64,000 nucleotides of DNA, taken from assembly GCF_001700965.1 (NCBI RefSeq), contig NZ_CP016756.1:372001-436000 (forward strand), written 5' to 3'. Positions 25,311 to 34,502 of this stretch are shown piece after piece. The notes under the pieces were generated by a model. It ran no database searches and was not told the DNA's origin. It saw only the letters and a list, made by a program, of their open reading frames with translations. Position 1 is the first letter of the stretch; each line of letters starts with the position of its first letter. The stretch comes from Stenotrophomonas nitritireducens (GTDB lineage Bacteria; Pseudomonadota; Gammaproteobacteria; Xanthomonadales; Xanthomonadaceae). A program made the translations under genes and the position numbers.

Positions 25311-25859
25311 ATGGCCCTCACCGCCACCATCCGCAAGGCTGAGCTGCAGATCAGCGACATGGACCGCGGTTACTACGCGACCCACAACCTGACCCTGGCC
25401 CAGCATCCCTCCGAAACCGACGAGCGCCTGATGGTGCGCCTGCTCGCCTTCGCCCTCAACGCCGAGGACCGCCTGGAGTTCGGCAAGGGCCTGAGCAGCG
25501 AGGACGAGCCGGACCTGTGGCAGCTGGACTACACCGGCGATATCGAACAATGGATAGACCTCGGGCATCCGGATGAATCGCGCGTGCGCAAGGCCTGCAA
25601 CCGCAGCCGCCGCGTGCAGATCGTCAATTACGGCGGCAACGCCTCCGATATCTGGTGGCAGAAGCAGGGCAAGCACCTGACCCGCTTCAACAACCTGTCG
25701 GTGGTCGACCTGCCTACCGCCTTTGTCGAACGCTGGGGTGAGCAGGTGCAGCGTGCGATGCGCTGGAGCGTGCTGATCCAGGATGGCGAAGTGCAGATCC
25801 TCAATGATCACATCCAGCTGGACGTGATCCCGGTGTGGCGCAAGCGCCCGGCGGAGTAA
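25311..25859 (+). CDS. YaeQ family protein
   Basis: This encodes 182 residues of the YaeQ family (PD-(D/E)XK-like fold): MALTATIRKAELQISDMDRG, then HPSETDERLMVRLLAFALNA and EDEPDLWQLDYTGDIEQWID with LGHPDESRVRKAC. The remaining part, VVDLPTAFVERWGEQVQRAM and the end LDVIPVWRKRPAE, also fits. The acidic residues of a nuclease-like site (E in SEDEPDLW, D in TGDIEQWIDLG) are present, yet no activity is proven for YaeQ as far as I know. The next gene starts 7 bp after the stop, so the two form an operon. Confidence 0.92.
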   Translation: MALTATIRKAELQISDMDRGYYATHNLTLAQHPSETDERLMVRLLAFALNAEDRLEFGKGLSSEDEPDLWQLDYTGDIEQWIDLGHPDESRVRKACNRSRRVQIVNYGGNASDIWWQKQGKHLTRFNNLSVVDLPTAFVERWGEQVQRAMRWSVLIQDGEVQILNDHIQLDVIPVWRKRPAE

Positions 25860-25865
25860 GCAGCG

Positions 25866-27056
25866 GTGGCAGACAACGTGATCCGCTGCGACGTACTGGT
25901 GATCGGCGCCGGCGCCGCAGGCCTGATGTGTGCGCTAACCGCCGGTCAGCGCGGCCGCGCTGTGCAGGTGATCGACCACGCCAACAAGGTTGGCAAGAAG
26001 ATCCTGATGTCCGGAGGTGGGCGCTGCAACTTCACCAATACCGGCACCACCGCAGCCAACTTCATTTCGGCAAACCCGCACTTCTGCAAATCGGCGCTGG
26101 CCCGCTATACGCCGTCCGATTTCATCGAGATGGTCGAGCGCCACGGCATTGCCTACCACGAGAAGGAACTGGGCCAGCTGTTCTGCGACATCTCCTCCAA
26201 GCAGATCGTAAGAATGCTGCTGGACGAATGTGCCGACGCCGGGGTAAAGATCCGCACCGATTGCGGCGTGCAACACATCGAGCGCGGAGCCGATGGTTTC
26301 CGCGTGCGCACCGCACAGGGGCTGTTCCACAGTGCCTCGGTGGTGATCGCCACCGGTGGGCTGTCGATTCCCAGCATGGGCGCCACAGGCTTCGGCTACG
26401 AGCTGGCGCGCAGCTTCGGCCATGAATTGCTGCCGACCCGCGCAGGGCTGGTGCCGCTGACCCTGAGCGGCACGCACCAGGAACGCTTCGCCGAGCTCAG
26501 TGGCGTTGCCTTGCCGGTGGAGGCACGCTGTAACGGCCAGAGCTTCCGCAACTTCATGCTGATCACCCACCGCGGCATCAGCGGGCCGGCAATCCTGCAG
26601 ATTTCCTCGTACTGGCAGCCCGGCAATGACCTGCGCCTGGACCTGCTGCCCGATCACGACGCGGCCCAATGGCTGCGGCAGATGAAGCGCGAGCGCGGCG
26701 CCTCCGAGCTGCGCACGGTGCTGTCCGAGGTGATGCCGCGACGGCTGGCATTGCGGCTGTGCGAGCAATGGCTGAAGGACAAGCCGATGCGCCAGCTCGA
26801 CGAACCCGAACTCAAGGCCGCCGCCAGCCTGCTGTCCGATTTTCCGTTGGTGGCCAGCGGCACCGAGGGCTACCGCACCGCCGAAGTCACCCTGGGCGGC
26901 GTGGATACGCGCAAGGTGTCCTCGGCGACGATGGAGTCGCAGCTGGTACCGGGCCTGCACTTCATCGGCGAGGTGCTGGACGTGACCGGCTGGCTGGGCG
27001 GCTACAACTTCCAGTGGGCCTGGGCCTCGGGCCGCGCGGCCGGCATGGCCGCGTAG
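25866..27056 (+). CDS. HI0933-like flavoprotein (BaiN/YhiN family)
   Basis: This is a 396-residue FAD-dependent oxidoreductase starting at GTG 25866. The dinucleotide-binding motif is CDVLVIGAGAAGLMCALTAG, followed by KVGKKILMSGGGRCNFTN, a family signature, and the second glycine motif ATGGLSIPSMGATGFGYELA. The C-terminal FAD motif reads VPGLHFIGEVLDVTGWLGGY and FQWAWASGRAAGMAA. Known relatives include bile-acid-modifying BaiN and proteins of unknown substrate; nothing here fixes the reaction. It follows yaeQ after 7 bp. Confidence 0.92.
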   Translation: MADNVIRCDVLVIGAGAAGLMCALTAGQRGRAVQVIDHANKVGKKILMSGGGRCNFTNTGTTAANFISANPHFCKSALARYTPSDFIEMVERHGIAYHEKELGQLFCDISSKQIVRMLLDECADAGVKIRTDCGVQHIERGADGFRVRTAQGLFHSASVVIATGGLSIPSMGATGFGYELARSFGHELLPTRAGLVPLTLSGTHQERFAELSGVALPVEARCNGQSFRNFMLITHRGISGPAILQISSYWQPGNDLRLDLLPDHDAAQWLRQMKRERGASELRTVLSEVMPRRLALRLCEQWLKDKPMRQLDEPELKAAASLLSDFPLVASGTEGYRTAEVTLGGVDTRKVSSATMESQLVPGLHFIGEVLDVTGWLGGYNFQWAWASGRAAGMAA

Positions 27057-27249
27057 CCGCAGGCACGCGCATGACGCCCGGCTGCCGTCGCAATCGCCTT
27101 GCTGACTGGGCGCGCCCAAGCCCCCACCGCAACTGCATCCGCGCCGGCAACGGCACCGCGCGCAAGGGAATGCGTCACAGGCAAGCGACCTGCGCATAGA
27201 CGCCACCGCCGTGCATCGTGTATTAAACCCCGTCCCCCGGGAGTCCTGA

Positions 27250-29319
27250 ATGCAGAACGCCAAAGACATCACCTTGCGCTTGCTGATCGTCGACGACAGC
27301 GCCGAGAGCGCCGAGGCCATCGTCAGCACCTTGCGCAACAGCGGTATCGCGGTGCGCCCGTCCCGGCCGCAAAGCGCCGACGAGCTGAGCCAGGCCTTGA
27401 GCCAGCCCATTGATCTGGTGCTGGCAGCCAACTCCTACGCTATTCCGCAGCTGCTGCTGACCCAGCAGGTTGCCGCCAGCGGCAAGGACATTCCGATGAT
27501 CCTGCTCAGCGACAGCATCGATGCGCAGATGTTGCTGGACTCGGCCGCCAACGGCATCCGCGCCATTGCCCTGCGCCAGCAACCGGACCATCTGCTGTCG
27601 GTGGTGCAGAACGAATGGACCGACCTGCAGGCGCGCCGCGGCCTGCGCCGGATCGAAGCGCAGATGCGCGAGACCGAGCGCCGCTGCGATGCGCTTATCT
27701 CGTCCTCGCGCGACCCCATCGCCTACATCCACGAAGGCATGCACATCCGTGCCAACGAAGCCTATCTGGACATGTTCGGCTATGAATCCTTCGACGACGT
27801 GGAAGGCATCTCGCTGCTGGACATGGTTGCACCGCAGCATGTGGAGAACTTCAAGCAGCTGCTCAAATCGCTGAGCAAGGGCGAGCCGCCGCCGCCGCAG
27901 TACGCGGTAGACGCGCGCAACCAGGACGGCGACACCTTCCCGGCAACGATGGAGTTCACCGCCGCCACCTATGAAGGCGAGAGCTGTTTCCAGATCGTGT
28001 TCCGCCGCCGCGAGGAGTTCGACCCCGAACTGGCCCGCGAAGTGGAAGCCTTGCGCCAGCGCGACCAGGTCACCGGCCTGCTCAACCGCCCCACCTTCAT
28101 GGTGCAGCTGGAGAACGCCGTAGCCCAGGTCGGCCGCAGTGACGGCCAGTACGGCTTCCTGCTGGTCGAGCCGGACCACTACGCGCGGCTGCTGCCCGAT
28201 ATCGGCCTGGACTCGGCCGACGCGCTGATCTCCGCGCTTGGCCGCAAGCTGGCCGAAGCCATCGGCGACGATGCGCAGCTGGCCCGTTTCGGCGAGCATA
28301 ATTTCGCCCTGCTCACCCATGGCGATTACGCGCACACCGCACAGATGGCCGAGCGCGTGCGCGGCGCATTCGCCTCCTCGGTGTTCAGCATCGGCGAACG
28401 CTCGGCGACGGTGACCGTCAGCATCGGTGGCGTGCAAGTGGGCGAGAAGATCGCCAGCGTTGGCCAGGTTCTGAACCGCGCCAATGACTGCGCACGCGCG
28501 GCCATCGAACTGGGCGGCAACACGGTCAAGGTCTTCGACCCCGGCGCTGCCGACCGGGTCGAGGAGGAACGCATCCAGAGCTGGGTGCAGCGCCTGCGCG
28601 AGGCCATTGCAGGGGATGGCTTCCAGCTGCGCTTCCGCCCGGTGCTGAACCTGATGGGCGAGCCGATCCAGCTGTACGACACCTCGCTGCAGATGGAAAA
28701 CAACGGCGAGATGGTCGGCCCCGCCACCTTTCTGCCGATTGCCCAAGAGCATGAGTTGCTGGCGCCGATCAACCGCTGGGTGGTGTCCAACGCCATCCGC
28801 GCGCTGGGCGAGCGCCGTCGCGCCGGTCACCGCACCCACCTGATGGTGCGCGTCACCCCCGAATCGTTCTCCGATCCCGAGCTGCTGGCCGTCATTCGCA
28901 ACGGCCTGCAGGCCGAAGGCGTGGACGGCGCGCAGCTGTGGCTGCAGATTCCCGAAGCCAAAGTATTCACCAACCTGCGCAATGCACAGCAGTTCCTCAG
29001 CGATGTCACCGCGCTCGGCTGCAAGGTGGGCCTGGAGCAGTTTGGTTCGGGCCTGGATTCCTTCCAGCTGCTGGCCCACTTCCAGCCCGGCTTCCTCAAG
29101 CTGGACAGCGCCTTCACCGCCGACCCGACCCTGGCCAAGGAGCAGCTGGAGAAGACCCAGGAAATCACCACCAAGGCGCAGTCCGCAGGCATCCTGACCA
29201 TCGCCGAGTTCGTGGCTGATGCCTCGACCATGAGCTTGTTGTTCAGCGCTGGCGTTGACTATGTGGAAGGCGATTTCGTCGGGCCGCCGACGGCTGAGAT
29301 GGATTTTGAGTTTGGTTGA
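27250..29319 (+). CDS. fimX: FimX-type c-di-GMP effector (REC-like, PAS, degenerate GGDEF and EAL)
   Basis: This is a 689-residue protein with the FimX architecture: receiver-like domain (about 9-125, RLLIVDDSAESAEAIVSTL), PAS (about 140-255, ISSSRDPIAYIHEGMHI), GGDEF (260-425, QVTGLLNRPTFMVQL) and EAL (430-685). The GGDEF signature is replaced by RFGEHNFALL, so cyclase activity is not expected. The EAL start reads QLRFRPVLNLMGEPI without the Glu of EAL, and later metal ligands are also altered, so it should bind c-di-GMP rather than cleave it. FimX in Pseudomonas and Xanthomonas acts at the cell pole in type IV pilus assembly through PilZ and PilB. It stands alone, 190 bp after the flavoprotein gene. 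Confidence 0.92.
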   Translation: MQNAKDITLRLLIVDDSAESAEAIVSTLRNSGIAVRPSRPQSADELSQALSQPIDLVLAANSYAIPQLLLTQQVAASGKDIPMILLSDSIDAQMLLDSAANGIRAIALRQQPDHLLSVVQNEWTDLQARRGLRRIEAQMRETERRCDALISSSRDPIAYIHEGMHIRANEAYLDMFGYESFDDVEGISLLDMVAPQHVENFKQLLKSLSKGEPPPPQYAVDARNQDGDTFPATMEFTAATYEGESCFQIVFRRREEFDPELAREVEALRQRDQVTGLLNRPTFMVQLENAVAQVGRSDGQYGFLLVEPDHYARLLPDIGLDSADALISALGRKLAEAIGDDAQLARFGEHNFALLTHGDYAHTAQMAERVRGAFASSVFSIGERSATVTVSIGGVQVGEKIASVGQVLNRANDCARAAIELGGNTVKVFDPGAADRVEEERIQSWVQRLREAIAGDGFQLRFRPVLNLMGEPIQLYDTSLQMENNGEMVGPATFLPIAQEHELLAPINRWVVSNAIRALGERRRAGHRTHLMVRVTPESFSDPELLAVIRNGLQAEGVDGAQLWLQIPEAKVFTNLRNAQQFLSDVTALGCKVGLEQFGSGLDSFQLLAHFQPGFLKLDSAFTADPTLAKEQLEKTQEITTKAQSAGILTIAEFVADASTMSLLFSAGVDYVEGDFVGPPTAEMDFEFG

Positions 29320-29339
29320 TGGGTTGTTGGGTTGCTGCT

Positions 29340-29600
29340 GGCTGCTTTGTCTGCGCCAAGAGCTGCCCTCACCCCAACCCCTCTCCCGCAGGCGGGAGAG
29401 GGGCTCGGATCGCGTCGGCTGCTAGTGCACTGCGAGCGCAGGCATTGCTAGCCCCTCTCCCGCACGCGGGGTGAAAGGAGCAGCTTGCGAACCAACGGTT
29501 CGCTGCTCCTTGAACGACCTTGCGCCAGGGCAAGGGCCGGGGCGCGGAGCGGGGGTTGGGGTGAGGGGAAGCTTCTAGCTAAAAATCCCAGACGCTCCTC
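29340..29600. repeat. Hairpin-rich intergenic repeat region after fimX
   Basis: Several nested inverted repeats lie here. CCCTCACCCCAACCCC near 29365 is repeated in inverse near 29553-29572 (GGGGTTGGGGTGAGGGG type), CCCCTCTCCCGC/GCGGGAGAGGGG forms a hairpin at about 29380-29404, and AGGAGCAGC ... GCTGCTCCT forms another at about 29477-29510. The same GAGAGGGGTTGGGGTGAGGG block recurs at 59561-59580 and 59656-59675 in this window, so it is a dispersed genomic repeat. Confidence 0.75.
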
Positions 29601-29611
29601 GAAAAAAGCCC

Positions 29612-29641
29612 AAAAAAAGGCCGCGCAAAGCGCGGCCTTTT
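29612..29641. terminator. Bidirectional terminator between fimX and fabV
   Basis: The stem GGCCGCG / CGCGGCC with a CAAAG loop is flanked by seven A before and TTTT after, so it can work for both convergent transcripts. Confidence 0.85.
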
Positions 29642-29663
29642 CACAACTACAAAACCAACAAAC

Positions 29664-30923
29664 TCAAACCTCGACAATCCCCGGAATCGCTACTTCCGGA
29701 TTCACATCGGTGTCGTAATCCACGCCGTCGATGCCAAACCCGAACAGACGCAGGAAGTCAGCCTTGTAACCCGCCAGGTCGCTGATCTCGTACAGATTCT
29801 CATTGGTCACCTGCGGCCACAGCTCCAGCACCTTGCTCTGCACTTCCGGTGCCATTTCCTTGTAGTCGGCACGCAGACGGCCTTCACCGTCCACCAGCGC
29901 GATCTCACGGCCCTGCGCATCCTGCAGCTGCTGGCGGATATGGTCGGCCGCATTGGCGCCGCCCTGCGGGCCGTTGTAGAGGATGTCGTACAGGGTGTCG
30001 AGCTGCTCGATGCAGCCTTCGTGGGTGCCCTGCTCTTTCATCACCTTGAACAGCAGCGACAGATACAGCGGCATGGTCGGGATGGCCGAGCTGGCCTGGG
30101 TCACCACTGCCTTGAGCACCGACACGCGCGCATCGCCACCCAGGCTCTGCAGCTTGTCGCGGATCGCCAGCACCTTGTTGTCCAGGTCCTTCTTGGCCGC
30201 GCCGATCGAACCGTTCCAGTAGATGGCCTGGGTGATCTCTTCGCCCACATAGGTGAACGCGGTGGTGGTCGCACCCGGTGCCAGCACGCCGGCTTCCAGT
30301 AGTGCGTCGATCCACATCTGCCAGTCCTCGCCGCCCATCACCTGCACGGTGCCGGCGATTTCCTCGGCCGTTGCCGGCTGCAGGGTGGTTTCGGTCAGCA
30401 CTTCCTTGTCGGTATCCAGACCACGCAGGGTGATCGGCGCGCCAATCGGCTTGAGCGTGGAGCTGATGATCTCGCCGGTCCTGGGGTGCTTGCGACGCGG
30501 TGCAGCCAGGCTGTAGACCACCTGGTCGACCTGGCCCAGATCGGCCTTGATGATCTCGATGACCTTCTGCTTCACCTCGTCGGAGAACGCATCACCGTTG
30601 ACGCTGCGCGCATACAGGCCGGCCTGGTGCGCATACTTTTCGAATGCAGCCGTGTTGTACCAGCCCGCCGTGCCCGGCTTGGTTTCCGTACCCGGACGCT
30701 CGAAGAACACGCCCAGGGTGGCGGCGTCGCTGCCAAAGGCAGCCTTGATGCGGGCGGCCAGGCCGTAACCGGTGGAGGCACCCAGCACCAGGACCTTCTT
30801 CGGTCCGTTGGCCAGCTTGGGCTGCGACTTGATGTAGTCGATCTGTTCCTTGACCGCCGCATCGCAACCAGTCGGATGGGTGGTGACGCAGATGAAGCCG
30901 CGCACACGCGGTTTGATGACCAT
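29664..30923 (-). CDS. fabV: Enoyl-[acyl-carrier-protein] reductase FabV (NADH)
   Basis: This is a 419-residue trans-2-enoyl reductase for the last step of each fatty acid elongation cycle. The start [18 protein letters not shown], the cofactor motif [20 protein letters not shown], and the active site [10 protein letters not shown], which is the Y-x8-K motif of FabV, are intact; WNGSIG near Tyr is also typical. FabV enzymes are large SDR-type proteins and known for low sensitivity to triclosan. The C-terminal [18 protein letters not shown] closes the family alignment. It is a single gene with terminators on both sides. Confidence 0.96.
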   Translation of the reverse strand: MVIKPRVRGFICVTTHPTGCDAAVKEQIDYIKSQPKLANGPKKVLVLGASTGYGLAARIKAAFGSDAATLGVFFERPGTETKPGTAGWYNTAAFEKYAHQAGLYARSVNGDAFSDEVKQKVIEIIKADLGQVDQVVYSLAAPRRKHPRTGEIISSTLKPIGAPITLRGLDTDKEVLTETTLQPATAEEIAGTVQVMGGEDWQMWIDALLEAGVLAPGATTTAFTYVGEEITQAIYWNGSIGAAKKDLDNKVLAIRDKLQSLGGDARVSVLKAVVTQASSAIPTMPLYLSLLFKVMKEQGTHEGCIEQLDTLYDILYNGPQGGANAADHIRQQLQDAQGREIALVDGEGRLRADYKEMAPEVQSKVLELWPQVTNENLYEISDLAGYKADFLRLFGFGIDGVDYDTDVNPEVAIPGIVEV

Positions 30924-31066
30924 GAAAACCTCGGTTGGCTAAACAGAAGACAGCAGCGCAAGCGGATTGCGCGCTGAACCGGGAGGATCGTAGTGCGCTG
31001 CCGCATCGAAAACAACCGACGCCACCGCATGGAACGCCCTGCCCCTGCAGATATCGCGACCAAAAG

Positions 31067-31091
31067 AAAAGCCGCGCGGGGCGCGGCTTTT
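31067..31091. terminator. Terminator after secF
   Basis: An 11-bp perfect stem AAAAGCCGCGC / GCGCGGCTTTT with a GGG loop, 22 bp beyond the secF stop in its reading direction. Confidence 0.88.
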
Positions 31092-31112
31092 CAGCGGAAC
31101 AATGCGGGCCGG

Positions 31113-32081
31113 TCAGGGGCGACGGGCCAGCTCTTCCTCGTCCTTGGCCTTGGGCAGCAGATCCTGCTTGGTGACCTTGAACGGGCCGATGCTGAGCAGC
31201 GGCACCGCCACGATGATCGAGGAGATGACCACGATCACCGCACCCACCATGTGGGTTTCGGCCAGGCCTTCCATCGACTCACCACCGAACAGGTACAGCG
31301 CCAATGCCGACAGGAAGAACAGTACCGCGGTGATCACCGTACGCGACAGCGTCTGGTTGATCGAACGGTTCAGCACTTCCAGCGGCTCCACGCGCAGGCT
31401 GCGGAAGTTTTCGCGCACACGGTCGAACACCACGATGATGTCGTTGATGGCAAAACCCATCACCGACAACATACCGGCCAACACGGTCAGGTCGAACTCA
31501 CGGCCAACCAGCGACATGTAGGCGATGGTCAGGATCAAGTCGAAGAACGCGGTGACGCTGGCGACGATGGCGAACTTCCATTCGAAGCGGGCGGCGATGT
31601 AGATCAGGAAGCCGATCACCATGAACAGCGTGGCATAGATGCCGTTCATCGCCAGGTCCTTGCCGACCTGCGGGCCAACGAACTCACCCGGCTGCACGGT
31701 GGCGGTGTTGTCCGGTGCAGTCACCGCAGCGCGTACGCGCTCGGCCACCTTCTGCGCGGCATCGGCAGCGTTGTTGTGCTCGCCATCCGGCGGCAGGCGG
31801 ATCATCAGGTCATTGCCACCGCCCACGCTCTGCACCTGGGCATTGTCGAAGCCGGCCTTGTCCAGACGCTCGCGCACCGTGTCGGCGTCCACACTCTTTT
31901 CAAAGTGGGTGCGCACAACCGTACCGCCGGTGAACTCCAGCGCGTAGTTGAAGCCCTTGAAGCCGATGATGGCGAACGAAGCCAGCAGCAACACCACCAT
32001 GATCGCGAGCACCGGCTTGCGGTGACTCATGAAGTCGATGTTGGTGTCGTTCGGAACGATGTGAAGTGGAAACAGTTTCAT
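31113..32081 (-). CDS. secF: Protein translocase subunit SecF
   Basis: This is a 322-residue inner membrane protein with six transmembrane helices and a periplasmic domain after the first. Recognisable are the first helix VLAIMVVLLLASFAIIGFKG, then FNYALEFTGGTVV, and the conserved VLAGMLSVMGFAINDIIVVF-DRVREN in helix 4-5. The start at 32081 (MKLFPLHIVPNDTNIDFMSH) has AAGGA about nine bases upstream. SecF forms a proton-motive-force-driven complex with SecD and YajC that helps release proteins from SecYEG. It follows secD by 61 bp and ends the operon at a terminator. Confidence 0.97.
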   Translation of the reverse strand: MKLFPLHIVPNDTNIDFMSHRKPVLAIMVVLLLASFAIIGFKGFNYALEFTGGTVVRTHFEKSVDADTVRERLDKAGFDNAQVQSVGGGNDLMIRLPPDGEHNNAADAAQKVAERVRAAVTAPDNTATVQPGEFVGPQVGKDLAMNGIYATLFMVIGFLIYIAARFEWKFAIVASVTAFFDLILTIAYMSLVGREFDLTVLAGMLSVMGFAINDIIVVFDRVRENFRSLRVEPLEVLNRSINQTLSRTVITAVLFFLSALALYLFGGESMEGLAETHMVGAVIVVISSIIVAVPLLSIGPFKVTKQDLLPKAKDEEELARRP

Positions 32082-32142
32082 GCAAGGAGTTCCTTGGAAA
32101 ACCCGCACCACTCGGATGCGGGCTTCTGCGAAGAGATTCGCG

Positions 32143-33987
32143 TCAGATGGCCACGGAGGTCAGCTTCTTGCGCTTGGCGTAGATCAGCGTCGCCAGCGCA
32201 CGCGATACGGTGATCGCAGTGAACATGGAGGCGAAAATACCGATGATCATGGTCAGCGCGAAACCCTTCAGCGGGCCGGTACCGAATGCGTACAGCGCCA
32301 CACCGACGATCAGGCCAGTAAGGTTGGCGTCGAGGATGGTGCCCGAGGCGCGCTCGTAACCTTCCGCGATGGCCTTCTTGGCCGGCATGCCCAGTCGCAA
32401 CTCTTCACGGATACGTTCGTTGATCAGCACGTTGGCGTCGACCGACAAGCCCACCGACAAGGCCAGGCCGGCAAAGCCAGGCAAGGTCATGGTGGCGCCG
32501 AACATCGACATCACCGCCACCACTATCAGCAGGTTGAACAGCAGTGCCACCGAGGTGATCACGCCGAACATGCGGTAGTAGATGGCGAAGAACACCAGGG
32601 TGAACACGAACGAGAACACCACCGCCTTGACGCCGCGGTCCACGTTCTCCTTACCCAGGCTCGGGCCGATCACGTATTCCTCGACGAAGTCCATCGGCGC
32701 AGCCAGCGAACCGGCGCGCAGCAGCTTGGCCAGGCCATCGGCCTCGGTCTTCTCCAGGCCGGTGGTCTGGAACTCCTTGCCGAACACGCCGTTGATGTTG
32801 GCCACCGAGATCACTTCTTCCTTGACCCGGAAGCTGCGCTGCTCGACACCGTTGACCATGGTCACCTGCGGAATCCGCTCGGTGTAGACCACCGCCATCG
32901 GCTTGCCGACATTGGCGCTGGTGAAATCGAACATGCGCTGGCCGCCGACACTGTTCAGCGTGACGCTGACCGAAGGCAGGCCGTTCTGGTCGGTGGAGGT
33001 GCTGGCCTTGACCATCTGGTCGCCGGTGACGATGGTGCGCTTGTTCAGCAACACCGGGCGGCCAGCGCGGTCGCGGTACAGCTTGGCTTCCGGCGGAATG
33101 CGGCCGGTGTTGGCGGCATCTTCGGCGTTGCCATCCACCACGGCGCGGTATTCCAGCGTGGCGGTGGCACCGATCATGCGCTTGGCTTCAGCGGTGTCCT
33201 GCACACCCGGCAGCTCGACCACGATGCGGTCTTCGCCCTGGCGCTGGATGATCGGCTCGGCCACGCCCAGTTCGTTGACGCGGTTGCGCAGGGTAGTCAG
33301 GTTCTGCTCGATCGCGCCGGAGGCGATCTGCTGCATTTCCGTCTGCGGCACGGTCGCGGTGATGCGCTCGCCGTTCACCGAATAGGTGAAGGTCGGCTGC
33401 GCCTTGGCCAGCGCGGCACGTGCCTTGTCGGCGTCAGCGGCATTGGCCAGCGAAACCACGATGTCGCTCTCGCCACGGCGCTCGACCGAACGATAGGAGA
33501 CGCGGTTGTCGCGCAGCGTGGTGCGGACGTCTTCGGTGAACGCTTCAAAACGCTTGTCCACCGCAGCCTTCTGGTCCACCTGCAGGGCGAAGTGCACGCC
33601 GCCGACCAGATCAAGGCCCAGCACCATCGGCTTGCCACCGAGGTTGGCCAGCCAGTCAGGTACGGTCGAGGCCAGGTTCAGGGCCACGGTGTAGTTTTCA
33701 CCGGCCATTTCGCGCACCACCTCATTGGCACGCGACTGCGCATCCAGCGACGTCAGGCGAACGATGAGGTTGTTATCGCCCTCCTTCTCCACCGACTTGG
33801 TGGCGACACCGGCCTCGCTCAGCGCCTTGACCACGCGCTCTTCGAGTGCGTCATCGATTTGCCCGCCACGGTTTGCGGTGATCTGAACGGACGGATCCTT
33901 CTGGTAGATGTTGGGCAGCGCGTACAGTGCGCTGACCGCCAGAACGATCAGAATCAGGAAGTACTTCCAGCGCGGAAATTCAAGCAT
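32143..33987 (-). CDS. secD: Protein translocase subunit SecD
   Basis: This is a 614-residue subunit. One N-terminal helix (YFLILIVLAVSALYALPNIY) precedes the large periplasmic P1 domain; LANLGGKPMVLGLDLVGGVH marks the usual D1 motif, and the C-terminal five helices include SLGKENVDRGVKAVVFSFVF, LPGFAGLALSVGLSVDANVL with INERIREEL, the conserved charged segment. It ends with TLIYAKRKKLTSVAI. SecD and SecF alternate conformations to pull substrate across the membrane. The order here is yajC-secD-secF on the minus strand, as in most proteobacteria. Confidence 0.97.
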   Translation of the reverse strand: MLEFPRWKYFLILIVLAVSALYALPNIYQKDPSVQITANRGGQIDDALEERVVKALSEAGVATKSVEKEGDNNLIVRLTSLDAQSRANEVVREMAGENYTVALNLASTVPDWLANLGGKPMVLGLDLVGGVHFALQVDQKAAVDKRFEAFTEDVRTTLRDNRVSYRSVERRGESDIVVSLANAADADKARAALAKAQPTFTYSVNGERITATVPQTEMQQIASGAIEQNLTTLRNRVNELGVAEPIIQRQGEDRIVVELPGVQDTAEAKRMIGATATLEYRAVVDGNAEDAANTGRIPPEAKLYRDRAGRPVLLNKRTIVTGDQMVKASTSTDQNGLPSVSVTLNSVGGQRMFDFTSANVGKPMAVVYTERIPQVTMVNGVEQRSFRVKEEVISVANINGVFGKEFQTTGLEKTEADGLAKLLRAGSLAAPMDFVEEYVIGPSLGKENVDRGVKAVVFSFVFTLVFFAIYYRMFGVITSVALLFNLLIVVAVMSMFGATMTLPGFAGLALSVGLSVDANVLINERIREELRLGMPAKKAIAEGYERASGTILDANLTGLIVGVALYAFGTGPLKGFALTMIIGIFASMFTAITVSRALATLIYAKRKKLTSVAI

Positions 33988-34044
33988 TGCAGGATCCTGC
34001 GCGACGCCGGGGCGGCGTCACGACGTGACGGAAAGGGGCCAGTC

Positions 34045-34374
34045 TCAGGCAGCGGACTTCAGCGTGCCCTTGGGCAGGACGTTGCCGACCGAACCCTTCT
34101 GTACGCGGATGCGGACGTTGTCGGCCACTTCCACGGTGATGAAGTTGTCGCCGATGTCGGTGACCACGCCAGCGATGCCGCCGGAGGTCAGCACTTCGTC
34201 ACCCTTGGAGATCTTCTCCAGCATTGCCTTGTGTTCTTTCTGACGCTTCATCTGCGGGCGGATCATCAGGAAGTACATCACTGCGATCAGCGCGATGGGC
34301 AGCAGGAAGGTGCCCATGCCCGGTGCGGCCGGTGCGGCCTGGGCGACGGGGAGCAGGATAGCCATGAGAGTCAT
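34045..34374 (-). CDS. yajC: Sec translocase accessory subunit YajC
   Basis: This encodes 109 residues with one transmembrane helix (GTFLLPIALIAVMYFLMIRP) and the family block IRPQMKRQKEHKAMLEKISK, then GDEVLTSGGIAGVVTDIGDN. The start at 34374 (MTLMAILLPVAQAAP) is chosen because AAGGA lies seven bases upstream; the longer frame from 34401 adds residues foreign to the family. It is the first gene of the yajC-secD-secF block and lies 129 bp after tgt. Confidence 0.95.
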   Translation of the reverse strand: MTLMAILLPVAQAAPAAPGMGTFLLPIALIAVMYFLMIRPQMKRQKEHKAMLEKISKGDEVLTSGGIAGVVTDIGDNFITVEVADNVRIRVQKGSVGNVLPKGTLKSAA

Positions 34375-34502
34375 TTTGTAGTCCTTGATGTTGGGCGGCA
34401 CCCACCCGGGCCGGATGGCCTGCAGCAGTTACCGCGAAACGGGGGTCAGCCGTGAAGTATGCCACGCGCCCGGGAGCTAGTCCCGGGCCGTGTGAAGCGC
34501 CG

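Noticed and set aside
27223..29079. Open frame of 618 codons on the minus strand
   Set aside because: Antisense to fimX, which has all expected domains on the plus strand.
32080..34455. Open frame of 791 codons on the plus strand
   Set aside because: Antisense shadow of secD and yajC with the same His/Gln-rich composition; no protein family features.
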